A DNA stretch of 64,000 bases from Staphylococcus borealis (GCF_001224225.1 NZ_CUEE01000003.1:124001-188000); one strand, 5' to 3'. Numbered from the stretch's first letter, positions 21,585-31,692 are shown. Numbers and translations: made by a program. The notes: generated by a model not told the origin, from the letters alone.

Positions 21585-22152
21585 AAAATCCTTCCTCTCT
21601 TATATAGTCGTGAATACTACGAGGAACCAAGATATTTATTGGTTGTTTATTTTTTACACGATTTCGAATCAATGATGAACTAATATCCATTCGCGGTATA
21701 TTAACCGATATCATTGACTCGTCGACCTCTTGATAATTAACATCTCTGTTCACAATTACAAACGTAATGAGTTGTTTTAACTTTTCAATTTTATACCATT
21801 TATCTAATTGTTTATACTGATCTGTTCCGATAATGAAATAGATATCCGCATCTTTTTCATTATTAACGATATCTTTTAGCGTTTCATAAGTGTAACTTTG
21901 ACCTTTTCTCTCAAGTTCAATTTCACATATTTCACCAAAACCTAATTCTTCAATAGCAAGTTGAATCATTTTGATTCGATATTTAGCATCTAAATAGTCA
22001 TCATGCGTTTTCAAAGGTGCCATATAACTTGGTAAAAAATAAAATTTGTCAGGTTTAAGTTGATGATAGACTTCATTTGCAACTAATAAGTGTGCAGTGT
22101 GAATTGGGTTGAATTGACCACCATAAAGCACTATTGATTTCTTATTCATCAT
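21574..22152 (-). CDS. nadD: Nicotinate-mononucleotide adenylyltransferase
   Basis: NadD makes nicotinate adenine dinucleotide in NAD synthesis. The 192-residue protein has the nucleotidyltransferase motif [12 protein letters not shown] at the N-terminus and the ISxxxIR-type motif ([11 protein letters not shown]) near the C-terminus. The first ATG follows the yhbY stop with no clear Shine-Dalgarno, so either of two adjacent ATGs may be used by coupling. Confidence 0.96.
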   Translation of the reverse strand: MMNKKSIVLYGGQFNPIHTAHLLVANEVYHQLKPDKFYFLPSYMAPLKTHDDYLDAKYRIKMIQLAIEELGFGEICEIELERKGQSYTYETLKDIVNNEKDADIYFIIGTDQYKQLDKWYKIEKLKQLITFVIVNRDVNYQEVDESMISVNIPRMDISSSLIRNRVKNKQPINILVPRSIHDYIREEGFYEN

Positions 22153-22443
22153 TTATGGTAATGTGATTTCTTTATTATCAACTGATTCTCTATAAATGAC
22201 AATCATCGAACCAATCACTTGAACAACTTCACTATTAGTTGCATCACTTAATGTTGACGCTAATTCATTTTTATCATCAAAGTTATTTTGTAACACATGT
22301 ATTTTAATTAACTCGCGATTTTCAAGTGTATCATCAATCTGAGCAATCATATTGTCATTAATGCCTGCTTTACCAATTTGAAAAATAGGATCTATATTGT
22401 GAGCTAAACTTCTTAAATATCTTTTTTGTTTTCCAGTTAACAT
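22153..22443 (-). CDS. yhbY: CRM-domain ribosome-associated RNA-binding protein YhbY/YqeI
   Basis: This 96-residue CRM-domain protein shows the family pattern KRYLRSLAHNIDPIFQIGKAGI and a C-terminal VQVIGSMIVIYRES strand. CRM proteins bind pre-50S particles. It lies between aroE and nadD with almost no spacing, as in Bacillus yqeI. Confidence 0.95.
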   Translation of the reverse strand: MLTGKQKRYLRSLAHNIDPIFQIGKAGINDNMIAQIDDTLENRELIKIHVLQNNFDDKNELASTLSDATNSEVVQVIGSMIVIYRESVDNKEITLP

Positions 22444-22444
22444 A

Positions 22445-23251
22445 TTAAACTCCTTTTAATTTGTTTAGTACTGCATATTTCATTTCTAATATATTAGGCT
22501 GTTTGCCGGTCCAAATTTTAAAACTTTCAGCGCCTTGGTTTATGAACATATCCAAGCCATTATAAACCGTATTGCCTTTGAGTTCTGCTTCTTTTAAAAA
22601 TTTAGTCTTATATGGAATATAAATAATATCACTAACGAGTGTACTTGATGATAAATTATCTAAGCTAATAACAATATCCTCGTTATTATTTAATCCAGCA
22701 GATGTCGTATTGATTATAATATCAAATTCATCTAAATATTGTTCTGCTTGTTCTAATGAAATTGCATTAATATCCATATCCCACGTCTCAAATCTACGCA
22801 TTGTTCTGTTAGCGATTGTTAATTTGGGTTGTACAATTTTACTGAGTTCATTTGCAATTCCCTTACTAGCACCACCAGCACCAAGGATTAAAACATAAGC
22901 ATTTTCTAAATCGGGATAAACTTGTTTCAAGCCCATCACATAACCAATACCATCTGTATTATAACCTATCCATTTATTATTAATAATTTTCACAGTATTA
23001 ACGGCTCCAACAGCTTTTGCTTGGTCATCAATTTCATCCAGATAAGGAATAATTCTTTCCTTATGCGGAATCGTAACATTGAATCCATTAATATGGTTAT
23101 CTTCAATAATTTGTCTAATATCATGGAAGTCTTGCGTGGGAATGTGCAACGCTTCGTATGTGTCTTCCATATTTAATGATTCAAAATTAACTTGATGCAT
23201 GACTGGAGATAATGAATGCGATACGGGATCACCTATTACTGCATACTTCAT
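22445..23251 (-). CDS. aroE: Shikimate dehydrogenase (NADP+)
   Basis: AroE reduces 3-dehydroshikimate to shikimate. The 268-residue protein has [10 protein letters not shown] (substrate site), NVTIPHKE with the catalytic Lys, NTDGIGY, and the dinucleotide-binding loop GAGGASKGI. The NADP-binding N-R-T motif is present in IANRTMRR. It begins 12 bases after yqeH and has one base to yhbY. Confidence 0.97.
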   Translation of the reverse strand: MKYAVIGDPVSHSLSPVMHQVNFESLNMEDTYEALHIPTQDFHDIRQIIEDNHINGFNVTIPHKERIIPYLDEIDDQAKAVGAVNTVKIINNKWIGYNTDGIGYVMGLKQVYPDLENAYVLILGAGGASKGIANELSKIVQPKLTIANRTMRRFETWDMDINAISLEQAEQYLDEFDIIINTTSAGLNNNEDIVISLDNLSSSTLVSDIIYIPYKTKFLKEAELKGNTVYNGLDMFINQGAESFKIWTGKQPNILEMKYAVLNKLKGV

Positions 23252-23263
23252 AAATAACCCACC

Positions 23264-24364
23264 TTACATTATTGAATTTCTTAGGATTACATCAACATTT
23301 TTAGGGACACGTACAATAACTTTTGCACCTGCTTCAATCGTTATAAATCCTAGTCCTGATATCATTATGTCTTTCTTTTCCTTACCAGTTTCAAGACGTA
23401 CAGCTTTTGTTTCACTCATGTCGAAGTGGTCAGGATTATTTGGTGGTGTCAAAACATTACCAATTTGATTACGCCATAAATCATTTGCCTTTTCCGTTTT
23501 AGTTCGATGTATATTCAAATCATTTGAAAAATAACAAACGAGTGGTCTTTTTCCACCTGAAACATAATCAATTCTAGACAGTCCACCAAAGAATAACGTT
23601 TGTCCTTCATTAAGTTGAAAAACTCTTTGTTTTATTTCATTTTTAGGCACGATTATTTTTAATTCTTTCTCAGATACATAGTGTGTCATTTGATGAGACT
23701 GAATAATACCCGGCGTATCGTACATGAATGTTTTTTCATCTAGAGGTATATCGATTAAATCTAATGTAGTTCCTGGAAATCTAGAAGTGGTTACAACATC
23801 TTTTTCGCCCACACTTTGTTCAATCAATTTATTTATAAGTGTTGATTTACCTACATTCGTAGTACCGACAATATACACATCTTGATTATGTCTATGCTTA
23901 TCAATCGATGCTAATAAATCTTCGATTCCCCAACCTTTTTGTGCAGAAATAAGTATAACGTCGTCAGCTTCTAAACCATATTTTCTAGCAGTTTTTTTGA
24001 GCCACTCTTTTACACGACGTTTATTAATTTGCTTAGGTAAAAGATCTAATTTATTAGCGGCTAATATTATTTTTTTATTGCCTACAATTCGTTTCAAGGC
24101 ATTGATAAATGAACCTTCAAAATCGAAAATGTCAACAACATTCACAATTATTCCTTGTCGGTCAGATAATTCATTGAGTAAATTTAAAAAATCTTCACTA
24201 TCCATTCCGACATCTTGAATTTCGTTATAATTTTTCAATCTGAAACAACGTTGACAAATAACGTCCTCTCTAAAAAGGTTATGTTCTGGAACATATCCAG
24301 GTGCACTTTTATCATCAGATTGAAGTGGTGCACCGCATCCAATACATTTTAATGTGTCATCCAA
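23264..24364 (-). CDS. yqeH: Circularly permuted ribosome-assembly GTPase YqeH
   Basis: YqeH is needed for 30S assembly in Bacillus. The 366-residue protein has an N-terminal zinc-finger (CIGCGAPLQ ... CQRC, about 6-37), then GTPase motifs in permuted order: G4 NKLD, G5 ISAQKGWG, G1 GTTNVGKST, G3 DTPG. The C-terminal domain has PNNPDHF. The start is TTG immediately after the yqeG stop, with GGGAGG eight bases upstream. Confidence 0.95.
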   Translation of the reverse strand: MDDTLKCIGCGAPLQSDDKSAPGYVPEHNLFREDVICQRCFRLKNYNEIQDVGMDSEDFLNLLNELSDRQGIIVNVVDIFDFEGSFINALKRIVGNKKIILAANKLDLLPKQINKRRVKEWLKKTARKYGLEADDVILISAQKGWGIEDLLASIDKHRHNQDVYIVGTTNVGKSTLINKLIEQSVGEKDVVTTSRFPGTTLDLIDIPLDEKTFMYDTPGIIQSHQMTHYVSEKELKIIVPKNEIKQRVFQLNEGQTLFFGGLSRIDYVSGGKRPLVCYFSNDLNIHRTKTEKANDLWRNQIGNVLTPPNNPDHFDMSETKAVRLETGKEKKDIMISGLGFITIEAGAKVIVRVPKNVDVILRNSIM

Positions 24365-24892
24365 TCAATTTTCCTCCCATGTGATATAGCCTTTATTTTT
24401 AAAGTAATTTAATAATCGACGCTCAATAATACGGTTGAATTTAGTAATAAATCCATCTGTACGTTTCACAGGCACAACCATAATTGTATATAAGCCATTA
24501 CGATTACCACCAAAAACATCCGTTAACATTTGGTCTCCAATTACGATGGTTTCCTCAGGTTTGATATTCATTTGTTTGATGGCTTTTTTAAATGCTTTGC
24601 CCATAGGTTTTCTTGCTCTAAAAATGAAATCTACATTTAAGTCTTTAGAAAAGCTTGAAACTCTATCTTCATTATTATTAGATACAATAGTTATTGTAAT
24701 ACCTAATTCATTTGCTTTTTTAAACCATTGTTGTATTTCTATAGTTGGCGATTTTACATCCCACCCAACTAATGTATTATCTAAGTCTGTAATAATACCT
24801 TTAAAACCAGCCTTAGCTAATTTTTCAATATCGATTTGAAATACAGACTTAACGTAATCATTTGGCATAAAATATTTCTTTATTAATCCCAT
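24365..24892 (-). CDS. yqeG: HAD-superfamily phosphatase YqeG (subfamily IIIA)
   Basis: This 175-residue HAD phosphatase has the nucleophile motif DLDNTLVGWD (about 36-45), VSNN (motif II), a conserved Lys before motif III (RKPMGKAF) and GDQMLTDVFGGNRNG. Members related to yeast Gep4 act on phosphatidylglycerol phosphate; for bacterial YqeG the substrate is not certain. It is the first gene of the yqeG-yqeH-aroE-yhbY-nadD-yqeK-rsfS run. Confidence 0.9.
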   Translation of the reverse strand: MGLIKKYFMPNDYVKSVFQIDIEKLAKAGFKGIITDLDNTLVGWDVKSPTIEIQQWFKKANELGITITIVSNNNEDRVSSFSKDLNVDFIFRARKPMGKAFKKAIKQMNIKPEETIVIGDQMLTDVFGGNRNGLYTIMVVPVKRTDGFITKFNRIIERRLLNYFKNKGYITWEEN

Positions 24893-24915
24893 TTATTTAT
24901 CACCTTTATTAATAT

Positions 24916-25602
24916 TTATAAAACTTTAATTAGTGCTTCAACTATTGAACTTGATGATTTAGCAGCTTTACCGAGGAATTCCTCGAAAGATATATCTGCT
25001 TTACCATTCGCTAAATCGGATACTGCACGTGTCACGATAAATGGAACATGGAATTGATAGCATGTCTGTGCAATTGCAGTTGCCTCCATTTCAACAGCCA
25101 TAGCATTTGGAAATTGTCGTTTAATCGTTAAACGTTGCTCAACACTTCCAATAAAACTATCACCACTCACAATTTGGCCTATTTTAGCAGTATAATTTTG
25201 TTGTTTAATAACTTGTTCAGCTAAGTTTAATAGTTCGTGATTTGACTCAAATTTAGAAGGCATTTGAGGTACTTGTCCAAATTCGTAACCAAATGCAGTT
25301 GCATCAACATCATGATATTGTACATCATTACTAATCAACATATCTCCTACAGATAAGCTTTCATCTAGCGCACCTGCCGATCCAGTATTGATAATGAGTC
25401 TAGGATTAAATTTCTCAATTAATAATGTTGTTGAAATAGCGGCATTCACTTTACCAATCCCACTTTGCGTTAAAACAACTTCTGTTGTATTTAATTTCCC
25501 TCTATAAAATTTAACATGTGCAACAGAAATTTCATTCATCTCTGTTAATTTATCTTTTAAAATAGCTACTTCTTCTTCCATAGCTCCTATAATTCCTATC
25601 AT
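24916..25602 (-). CDS. mtnN: 5'-methylthioadenosine/S-adenosylhomocysteine nucleosidase
   Basis: The enzyme cleaves MTA and SAH to adenine and the thioribose product, recycling SAM by-products. The 228-residue protein has GAMEEEV, the purine-binding segment [20 protein letters not shown] and the catalytic Asp in VSDLANG. Start ATG at 25602; a 12-bp palindrome lies 23 bases upstream. It precedes yqeG with 23 bases between, so it may lead the yqeG operon. Confidence 0.97.
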   Translation of the reverse strand: MIGIIGAMEEEVAILKDKLTEMNEISVAHVKFYRGKLNTTEVVLTQSGIGKVNAAISTTLLIEKFNPRLIINTGSAGALDESLSVGDMLISNDVQYHDVDATAFGYEFGQVPQMPSKFESNHELLNLAEQVIKQQNYTAKIGQIVSGDSFIGSVEQRLTIKRQFPNAMAVEMEATAIAQTCYQFHVPFIVTRAVSDLANGKADISFEEFLGKAAKSSSSIVEALIKVL

Positions 25603-25624
25603 ATTTACACCTCAGTCTTTATCT

Positions 25625-25636
25625 TAGCAATTGCTA
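25625..25636. repeat. 12-bp palindrome upstream of mtnN
   Basis: TAGCAATTGCTA is a perfect palindrome located between the likely promoter region and the mtnN ribosome-binding site. It could be an operator, but no known regulator is identified. Confidence 0.35.
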
Positions 25637-25760
25637 TTTTATCATATAATTTCATTCATCACGACAATGTTTCATCACTCCGTATTTAAAATAATAAATT
25701 CGTTACACATTCATCTCTTTTTATAAATTTTACTAGTGAAAAAGAGAGTGAATTCTACAA

Positions 25761-25806
25761 AAAAAGAGTGAGATGGAATTCAATTTGAATTCAAAATCTC
25801 ACCCTT
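25761..25806 (-). terminator. GAATTC-cored palindromic terminator after the pxp/acc operon
   Basis: Outer arms GGGTGAGAT and ATCTCACTC enclose two GAATTC hexamers. On the minus strand a T-run follows. It lies in the 363-base gap between the transporter gene and mtnN. A second, weaker inverted repeat (TTGAG ... CTCAA, about 25823-25857) follows; nothing else is seen in the gap. Confidence 0.78.
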
Positions 25807-25965
25807 CTTATGTGTATATTAAATTGAGAAAAGCGTACTACCACTAACTTCTCAGCTCAATATTTCATAGTGAATTTAATCAGATATTTTTATAAAAGTA
25901 TTAATCTATAACTCAGAATTTTAAGCAAATCTAATGCTATATGTCTTATACCGTAGAAAAGCTAT

Positions 25966-27222
25966 TTATCCTTTCCAAAGTGCAGCTAAATCTTGTAATG
26001 AGAAGATACCTGTTACAATAGTTACAATGACTGCTACAACACCAAAGATTAGCATCCATGTTGGATGTTTGTAATCTCCAACAATATCTTTTTTACGACT
26101 TGCAATAAGTATCGCTCCAAGTGTGATAGGTAAAATCCAACCATTAATTGCACCAGCAATAATAAGTAAACTAATAGGTTTACCAATAAATAGGAAAATT
26201 AATGTAGAAATTACGATAAAGACGATTACAATTAGATTATTTTTAGTTAATAAAGATTTATGTAATGTTCTTAAGAATGTAGCACTTGTGTATGCTGAGC
26301 CAATAACAGAAGACATGGCAGCCGCAAAGATAACGACACCGAAAATATTCTTACCAATTGGTCCAATTGCATGTTCAAATACTGAAGCAGGTGGATTATC
26401 GGCACTTAATGTTACACCAGTTACAACTACACCTAATACTGCTAAGAATAATAAAGTTCTCATAATACCTGTTGTTAATATACCTGCAATTGCAGAGCGG
26501 TTTACAAATGGTAAGAACTCTTTACCTTTCATACCAGAATCTAAAAGTCTATGTGCACCTGCGAAAGTAATATAACCGCCTACAGTACCTCCGACTAATG
26601 TAATAATAGGTAAAATTAATTTAACCGGCTGTTCTGGCGCGAATGTGTGTACTAATGCATCACCATATGGCGGGTTTGAAACTACCATAACATATGCAAC
26701 TACGAGTATCATTACAACCCCTAAAATCATTGAAACAACGTCCATGATCTTTTGACCACTTCTACTAACAAAAATTAAAATAGAGAAAATAGCTGTAATT
26801 GCAGCACCCCATTTGATATCTAATCCAAACATGGCGTTTAAACCTAAGCCTGCACCAGCAATATTACCTATATTAAATGCAAGACCCCCAAATGCAATTA
26901 ATATTGAAATTAATGTTCCTAAACCAGGCATCACCTTATTTGACACTTCTTGTCCACGTAAACCAGTAACTACAAGGACACGCCAAATATTAATTTGTGC
27001 GCCTATATCAATGATAATTGAAATTAATATTGCAAATGCAAAACTAGCATAAAATTCAGCTGTGAATACAGCTGTTTGAGTAAGGAATGCTGGGCCAATA
27101 GCAGAAGTTGCCATTAGGAATACAGAACCATATAATAATCGTCTGTGATTCTTCGTGAATTTAAATTCCTTCTCATTCGGATTTATTTCTTGATTTGGAT
27201 TTTGGTTAAAGTTTTCTCCCAT
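25966..27222 (-). CDS. NRAMP-related transporter lacking the metal-binding motif
   Basis: This 418-residue protein has about 11 hydrophobic segments and the overall NRAMP pattern, like Bacillus YcsG. In helix 1 the canonical DPGN metal motif is replaced by GPAFLTQT (about residues 43-50), and in helix 6 the MPH-type motif is replaced by GGYITFAGAH. It is therefore unlikely to carry Mn or Fe ions. It is the last gene of the pxpB-pxpC-accB-accC-pxpA operon, 12 bases after pxpA, so uptake of 5-oxoproline or a related small acid is a reasonable inference. ATG at 27222 with a strong GGGGG-type Shine-Dalgarno. Confidence 0.82.
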   Translation of the reverse strand: MGENFNQNPNQEINPNEKEFKFTKNHRRLLYGSVFLMATSAIGPAFLTQTAVFTAEFYASFAFAILISIIIDIGAQINIWRVLVVTGLRGQEVSNKVMPGLGTLISILIAFGGLAFNIGNIAGAGLGLNAMFGLDIKWGAAITAIFSILIFVSRSGQKIMDVVSMILGVVMILVVAYVMVVSNPPYGDALVHTFAPEQPVKLILPIITLVGGTVGGYITFAGAHRLLDSGMKGKEFLPFVNRSAIAGILTTGIMRTLLFLAVLGVVVTGVTLSADNPPASVFEHAIGPIGKNIFGVVIFAAAMSSVIGSAYTSATFLRTLHKSLLTKNNLIVIVFIVISTLIFLFIGKPISLLIIAGAINGWILPITLGAILIASRKKDIVGDYKHPTWMLIFGVVAVIVTIVTGIFSLQDLAALWKG

Positions 27223-27234
27223 AATTGGTCCCCC

Positions 27235-27987
27235 TTATAAGGATTGAATATCAATGCCTTCTTTCGTTAATTTTTCTCTAATTTGTGATACAAATTCTAA
27301 AGCATGAGCACCATCACCATGCACACAAATCGTATCCGCTTTTAGATTGATTTCTTTTCCGTTTTTGCTAACCACTTTGTTTTCAATAACCATTTTTAAA
27401 ACTTGATCTAACGCTTCTTCAGTGTTAGTGATGACTGCATCTGCCTCTTTACGACTAACGAGTTGACCATTATCTTCATATCGTCTATCAGCAAACACTT
27501 CAGATGCAGTGCGTAAACCTAAAGCTTCGGCCTCAGTAATTAGTAATGTATTTGACAATCCTACTAAGACAAGTGAAGCATCAAAATCATAAACTGCTTG
27601 TGCAATAGCACGCGCAATATTTTGATCTTTAGCCCCCATGTTATACAGTGCGCCATGTGGTTTTACATGATTAATGCGCGTTTGATGTACTTTACAGAAA
27701 CCATCTAAAGCACCTAGTTGATAGATAACTAAATTATAAATTTCTTTAGGTAAAATATCCATATTTCGGCGACCAAATCCCTTTAAATCTGGTAATCCTG
27801 GATGCGCACCTATTCCTACACCATTGTCTTTAGCGAGTTTAATAGTGTCATACATCACATTTTCATCACCTGCATGGAAGCCACAAGCAATATTAGCTGA
27901 AGTGATTAATGGAATGATTTGATTGTCACCGCCAAATGAATAATTTCCAAATGCTTCGCCTAAGTCACAATTCAAGTCTATGCGCAT
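27235..27987 (-). CDS. pxpA: 5-oxoprolinase subunit A (LamB/YcsF family)
   Basis: PxpA, with PxpB and PxpC, opens 5-oxoproline to glutamate using ATP. The 250-residue protein starts [16 protein letters not shown] and has [21 protein letters not shown] and VKPHGALYN, which are family hallmarks. Its ATG shares one base with the accC stop (TAATG), indicating coupled translation. Confidence 0.93.
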   Translation of the reverse strand: MRIDLNCDLGEAFGNYSFGGDNQIIPLITSANIACGFHAGDENVMYDTIKLAKDNGVGIGAHPGLPDLKGFGRRNMDILPKEIYNLVIYQLGALDGFCKVHQTRINHVKPHGALYNMGAKDQNIARAIAQAVYDFDASLVLVGLSNTLLITEAEALGLRTASEVFADRRYEDNGQLVSRKEADAVITNTEEALDQVLKMVIENKVVSKNGKEINLKADTICVHGDGAHALEFVSQIREKLTKEGIDIQSL

Positions 27988-29348
27988 TATAGCTCCACTC
28001 CTTCAATAATTTGATGTTTTTCAAGGAATTTAATATCTACTTCACTAGCATCATCATCTGCATATAATGGGTAATTTAAAACTGCGTATAAAAAGTCAGC
28101 AGTTGTTGTAAAGCCTTCAATTACCATTTCATCAAGTGCTACTTTTAATTTGTTAATCGCAGTTTGTCGATCCGTATCTTTAACTATAACCTTTGCGACA
28201 AGTGAGTCATAATATGGTGATACTTGGTATCCTGGATATAGTAAAGAATCAACACGAATATTGAATCCTTGAGGTAAATGTAATTTTTTTACTTTACCAG
28301 GCGTAGGTTGGAATTTCTTCTCTGGATTTTCAGCATTGATACGCGCTTCGATTACGTGACCATTGAATACGATGTCATCTTGACCGAATGGAAGTTTACC
28401 ATGTTGCATTAAATACAGTTGTGCTTGTAATAAGTCTCTATCAGCACGCATTTCTGTAACAGTATGTTCTACTTGTATACGTGCATTCATTTCTATAAAG
28501 TAATGTGCATCTTTTGTAACTAAAAATTCTATTGTACCTGCACTTCGATAATTTGAAGCTTTGGCAACGGCAACTGCATCTGCACAAATTTGTTTTCGTC
28601 TTTCCTCTGTTAATGCTGCACAAGGAGACTCTTCAATTAACTTTTGATTTTTGCGTTGTACAGAGCAATCTCGTTCTCCTAAATGTACATAGTTACCTTT
28701 TCCATCACCAATAATTTGAACTTCCACGTGTTTGGCTACAGGTATAAAAGCTTCGACATATACTCTGTCATCATTAAAGTACTTCTGCCCTTCGCTTTTT
28801 GCTTCTTTTAATGATTTTTCAAGTTGTTCAGGTTCTTTAACGATACGGATACCTTTACCGCCACCGCCACTAGCTGCTTTTAAAACGACAGGGTAACCAA
28901 TTTCATCAGTAAGTTGTTTAATTTCTTCCACTGAATTGATAGCACCTGTTGATCCAGGAATGACAGGTACTCCTGCAGCGTCTACTGTTTGACGCGCAGT
29001 TATTTTATCACCCATCAGCTCCATTGTTTTTTTACTTGGACCTATGAAATGAATATCATTTTCTTCTACCTTTTCAGCAAAAGTTGTACTTTCTGATAAA
29101 AACCCGTACCCTGGATGGATCGCATTCGCACCTGTTATTTCAGCTGCGCCAATGATACGTTCAATATTTAAATAACTATCTAAAGGATTGGCTTCTCCAA
29201 TACAAACTGCTTGATCAGCTAAGCTAACATGTAAACTTTGCTCATCTCCTTTAGCATATATCGCAACAGTCTCTATGCCCATTTCACGACAGGCTCTAAT
29301 AATACGGACTGCAATTTCTCCTCTATTTGCTACTAAACAACGGTACAT
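27987..29348 (-). CDS. accC: Biotin carboxylase (AccC paralogue) in the 5-oxoprolinase operon
   Basis: This 453-residue protein has the biotin carboxylase N-terminal domain ([20 protein letters not shown]), an ATP-grasp domain with [14 protein letters not shown] (about 160-173), and the catalytic stretch [16 protein letters not shown]. It carboxylates biotin on a carrier protein. Staphylococci, from memory, have another accBC pair near efp for fatty-acid synthesis, so this is probably the second copy. Clustered with accB and pxp genes, it may feed a different acceptor. Confidence 0.9.
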   Translation of the reverse strand: MYRCLVANRGEIAVRIIRACREMGIETVAIYAKGDEQSLHVSLADQAVCIGEANPLDSYLNIERIIGAAEITGANAIHPGYGFLSESTTFAEKVEENDIHFIGPSKKTMELMGDKITARQTVDAAGVPVIPGSTGAINSVEEIKQLTDEIGYPVVLKAASGGGGKGIRIVKEPEQLEKSLKEAKSEGQKYFNDDRVYVEAFIPVAKHVEVQIIGDGKGNYVHLGERDCSVQRKNQKLIEESPCAALTEERRKQICADAVAVAKASNYRSAGTIEFLVTKDAHYFIEMNARIQVEHTVTEMRADRDLLQAQLYLMQHGKLPFGQDDIVFNGHVIEARINAENPEKKFQPTPGKVKKLHLPQGFNIRVDSLLYPGYQVSPYYDSLVAKVIVKDTDRQTAINKLKVALDEMVIEGFTTTADFLYAVLNYPLYADDDASEVDIKFLEKHQIIEGVEL

Positions 29349-29362
29349 TTAGCTGTCCCCCT

Positions 29363-29812
29363 TTATTTAAGTTTAACTAGTACTTGATCATATTCAACAT
29401 TTGTACCATGATCTGCTACTATTTCAACGACTTCTCCATCTACATCGCTTGTAATTTCATTCATAACTTTCATTGCTTCAACATAACCGATGATATCTCC
29501 AGATTTAACTTTATCTCCAACTTTAATTTGAGGATCAGTTAATTCTTTACTATCTTGTAAAAAGAATGTACCAACCATTGGTGAAGCTATTTCTTTAGAA
29601 GCATCTTCATTCGAACTAGATTCCGCTTGTTGTTGATTATCATTATTCACAGCACTTGTACTTGCTACACTTTGATTAGCAGATTCACTGATTACTTGAG
29701 CGCCCTCTGTGAAGTCTAATTCTAGTTCACTTTTATTATCTTTAAATTTAAAGCGTTTTACGCCATTTGATTTAACTAAGTTAATAACTTCTTCAATTTT
29801 TTTAATATTCAT
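29363..29812 (-). CDS. accB: Biotin carboxyl carrier protein (AccB paralogue) in the 5-oxoprolinase operon
   Basis: This 149-residue protein has an N-terminal helix (NIKKIEEVINLVKSN), a Ser/Gln/Ala-rich linker, and a C-terminal biotinyl domain with the biotinylation motif EAMKVMNEI. The ATG at 29812 is used because GAGGAG is ten bases upstream; an upstream TTG in frame overlaps the pxpC stop region. It is directly before accC and seven bases after pxpC. Confidence 0.9.
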   Translation of the reverse strand: MNIKKIEEVINLVKSNGVKRFKFKDNKSELELDFTEGAQVISESANQSVASTSAVNNDNQQQAESSSNEDASKEIASPMVGTFFLQDSKELTDPQIKVGDKVKSGDIIGYVEAMKVMNEITSDVDGEVVEIVADHGTNVEYDQVLVKLK

Positions 29813-29819
29813 TTTGTTA

Positions 29820-30821
29820 TTACTCCTCTTCAATTAATTTTGCCAATTTTTGTGATGTTGGTCGCATTGAATGCATATTAAATATTGGTGCATTTGTCAC
29901 AGAGTCCAATTTGTCACTGAACTTTTGATTAAATGACTGTAACATCTCATTTGCTTCATCTACAGAAGTCCATTTGAACTGTATCATATCTCCTGGCTTG
30001 AATTGTGCTAATTTTTTAAGGTCCAATTGACTTACTGTAGCTATTTTTGTATAACCACCGACTGTTTGTTTGTCATTTAATAGAATGATTGGATTCCCAT
30101 CGTTAGGTACTTGAATACTTCCTAACCCTACTGGTTCAGAAATGATATCCGCACCATTTTCAGGTGGAATTTGATTGCCTATAAGTCTATATCCCATGCG
30201 ATCAGATTGATCAGATATTTTATATTCAGATTCAACTAAATTTTTTCGTTTCTCTTCAGAAAAGGCATCAACTTGCGGACCTTCTATAATGTGAATTATA
30301 TTGTCTTGTTCAACTGCATCATAATCAATTGATTTGCCAAGATTTACTTTATAATTACTATTTTGGACGACTTGAATATGATCATCTTTTTTCAATGCTC
30401 TGCCGTAAAAACCACCCACGCCACTTCTAGTATGCGTTGAATAGCTATCTGCAACTTTTTCAATATCAAGTGAATGACCAAAGAAAATATAGCCACGTGC
30501 ACCACGTATTACAGGTCCTAACTCAAGGATATCGCCTTTATTTGCCAAGACAACACTGTTATTTGTTATTTTATCGTTGTTTAATTTTGCATTGAACTGA
30601 CCGCCTGTCAATACAAACGTGTTATTTTGAGTGAATTGTATTGTTGGTCCGATAATTGTAAATTCCAGACTTGGACCATCGTTAGCAATCAATTGTCGTC
30701 CTAGATCATAACTAAATTGATCCATAGCACCAGAACCTGAAAAACCTAAATGTTGAAATCCAAAACGTCCTTTGTCTTGTACCGTGGTGAACAGTCCTGG
30801 TTTTATAATTTTAATGCCCAT
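29820..30821 (-). CDS. pxpC: 5-oxoprolinase subunit C (KipA / AHS2 family)
   Basis: This 333-residue protein of the biotin-dependent carboxyltransferase-like KipA family has IKPGLFTTVQDKGRFGFQHLG at the N-terminus, the hallmark GGSGAMD-type loop (SGSGAMDQFSYDLG), and SEPVGLGSIQVPNDGNPI. It works with PxpB. It overlaps pxpB by 11 bases, so the pair is translationally coupled. The fold is related to the urea amidolyase C-terminal region. Confidence 0.92.
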   Translation of the reverse strand: MGIKIIKPGLFTTVQDKGRFGFQHLGFSGSGAMDQFSYDLGRQLIANDGPSLEFTIIGPTIQFTQNNTFVLTGGQFNAKLNNDKITNNSVVLANKGDILELGPVIRGARGYIFFGHSLDIEKVADSYSTHTRSGVGGFYGRALKKDDHIQVVQNSNYKVNLGKSIDYDAVEQDNIIHIIEGPQVDAFSEEKRKNLVESEYKISDQSDRMGYRLIGNQIPPENGADIISEPVGLGSIQVPNDGNPIILLNDKQTVGGYTKIATVSQLDLKKLAQFKPGDMIQFKWTSVDEANEMLQSFNQKFSDKLDSVTNAPIFNMHSMRPTSQKLAKLIEEE

Positions 30822-31539
30822 TACACGTCACCCACTTTTCTTTATTAAATTGACCGTCGTTAATTTCTTTTTTAATTTGGCTATACGTTTGCTCGTCAAT
30901 TGCATAAAATTTAATATAATCACCAGCTTCGTACAATGTCATAGGTTCAGCATATTGATCGAACACTTTTAATGGTGTTCTACCAATAATTTGCCAACCA
31001 CCTGGTGAATCTGATGGATATAATCCCGTTTGATTATTAGCGATTCCTACAGAACCGGCATTTATCTTAACTCGTGGTTCAGCTCTTCTAGGTGTATGAA
31101 CACTTTCATCTAACCCACCTAAGAATGGGAAACCTGGCATAAAACCAAGCATATAAACAAGATATTCATTTTCTGTATGAATTTGGATAACTTCCTCTAC
31201 AGATAAATGATTATGACTTGCTACCTCTTCTAAATCTGGGCCCATCTCAGTATTATATAGTACAGGAATATGTATAATATTCTTATTTGAAGTTGAATCA
31301 ACTTTTGAAAGTTTTAGATTATCTAATTCTAATTTTTCAATTAATTGCTTGTAATCAATTAAATCATTATTAAAATTTATCATAATTGCTCGATAAGACG
31401 GGATTACATCCTTAATGTCTGGTATATTTTTAGACAGAATATATTGAGTAGTTAGATTAACTTCTTGATAATTATCTTCGCTAATCTCTTCTTTGAAATA
31501 TAGCAATAGCGATTGCTCATTTATAACTTTAACTTCCAA
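30811..31539 (-). CDS. pxpB: 5-oxoprolinase subunit B (KipI / AHS1 family)
   Basis: This 242-residue AHS1-domain protein has the family segments MLGFMPGFPFLGG (about 130-142) and SVGIANNQTGLYPSDSPGGWQ. In Bacillus the homologue KipI also inhibits the sporulation kinase, which staphylococci lack. The start is TTG with GGGAGG seven bases upstream. It is the first gene of the pxp/acc operon. Confidence 0.92.
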   Translation of the reverse strand: MEVKVINEQSLLLYFKEEISEDNYQEVNLTTQYILSKNIPDIKDVIPSYRAIMINFNNDLIDYKQLIEKLELDNLKLSKVDSTSNKNIIHIPVLYNTEMGPDLEEVASHNHLSVEEVIQIHTENEYLVYMLGFMPGFPFLGGLDESVHTPRRAEPRVKINAGSVGIANNQTGLYPSDSPGGWQIIGRTPLKVFDQYAEPMTLYEAGDYIKFYAIDEQTYSQIKKEINDGQFNKEKWVTCNGH

Positions 31540-31692
31540 CCCATTGCCTCCCTTTTATACTTTCATTTGATTATATTGTATTTCTAAAAGTATTGATTTA
31601 ACAAAAGTATCAACTTTCAAATTTTACTATTATGTATAAAAAATTATAACATTTTCATATCTTAGTTGTTTAATAAGTATTTCAAATTGTGA

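Noticed and set aside
24435-24839. 134-codon open frame antisense to yqeG
   Set aside because: A shadow of the HAD phosphatase gene; no start signal and no recognisable domain.
25603-25965. SAM or purine riboswitch before mtnN
   Set aside because: The gap holds only a palindrome and the GAATTC-type hairpins; none of the conserved riboswitch core sequences is visible.
26123-26575. 150-codon open frame antisense to the NRAMP-related transporter
   Set aside because: It mirrors the coding strand of a well-supported membrane protein and has no Shine-Dalgarno site.
25966-27222. Calling the transporter an Mn/Fe NRAMP protein
   Set aside because: The metal-binding motifs of helices 1 and 6 are absent and the gene lies in the 5-oxoprolinase operon.
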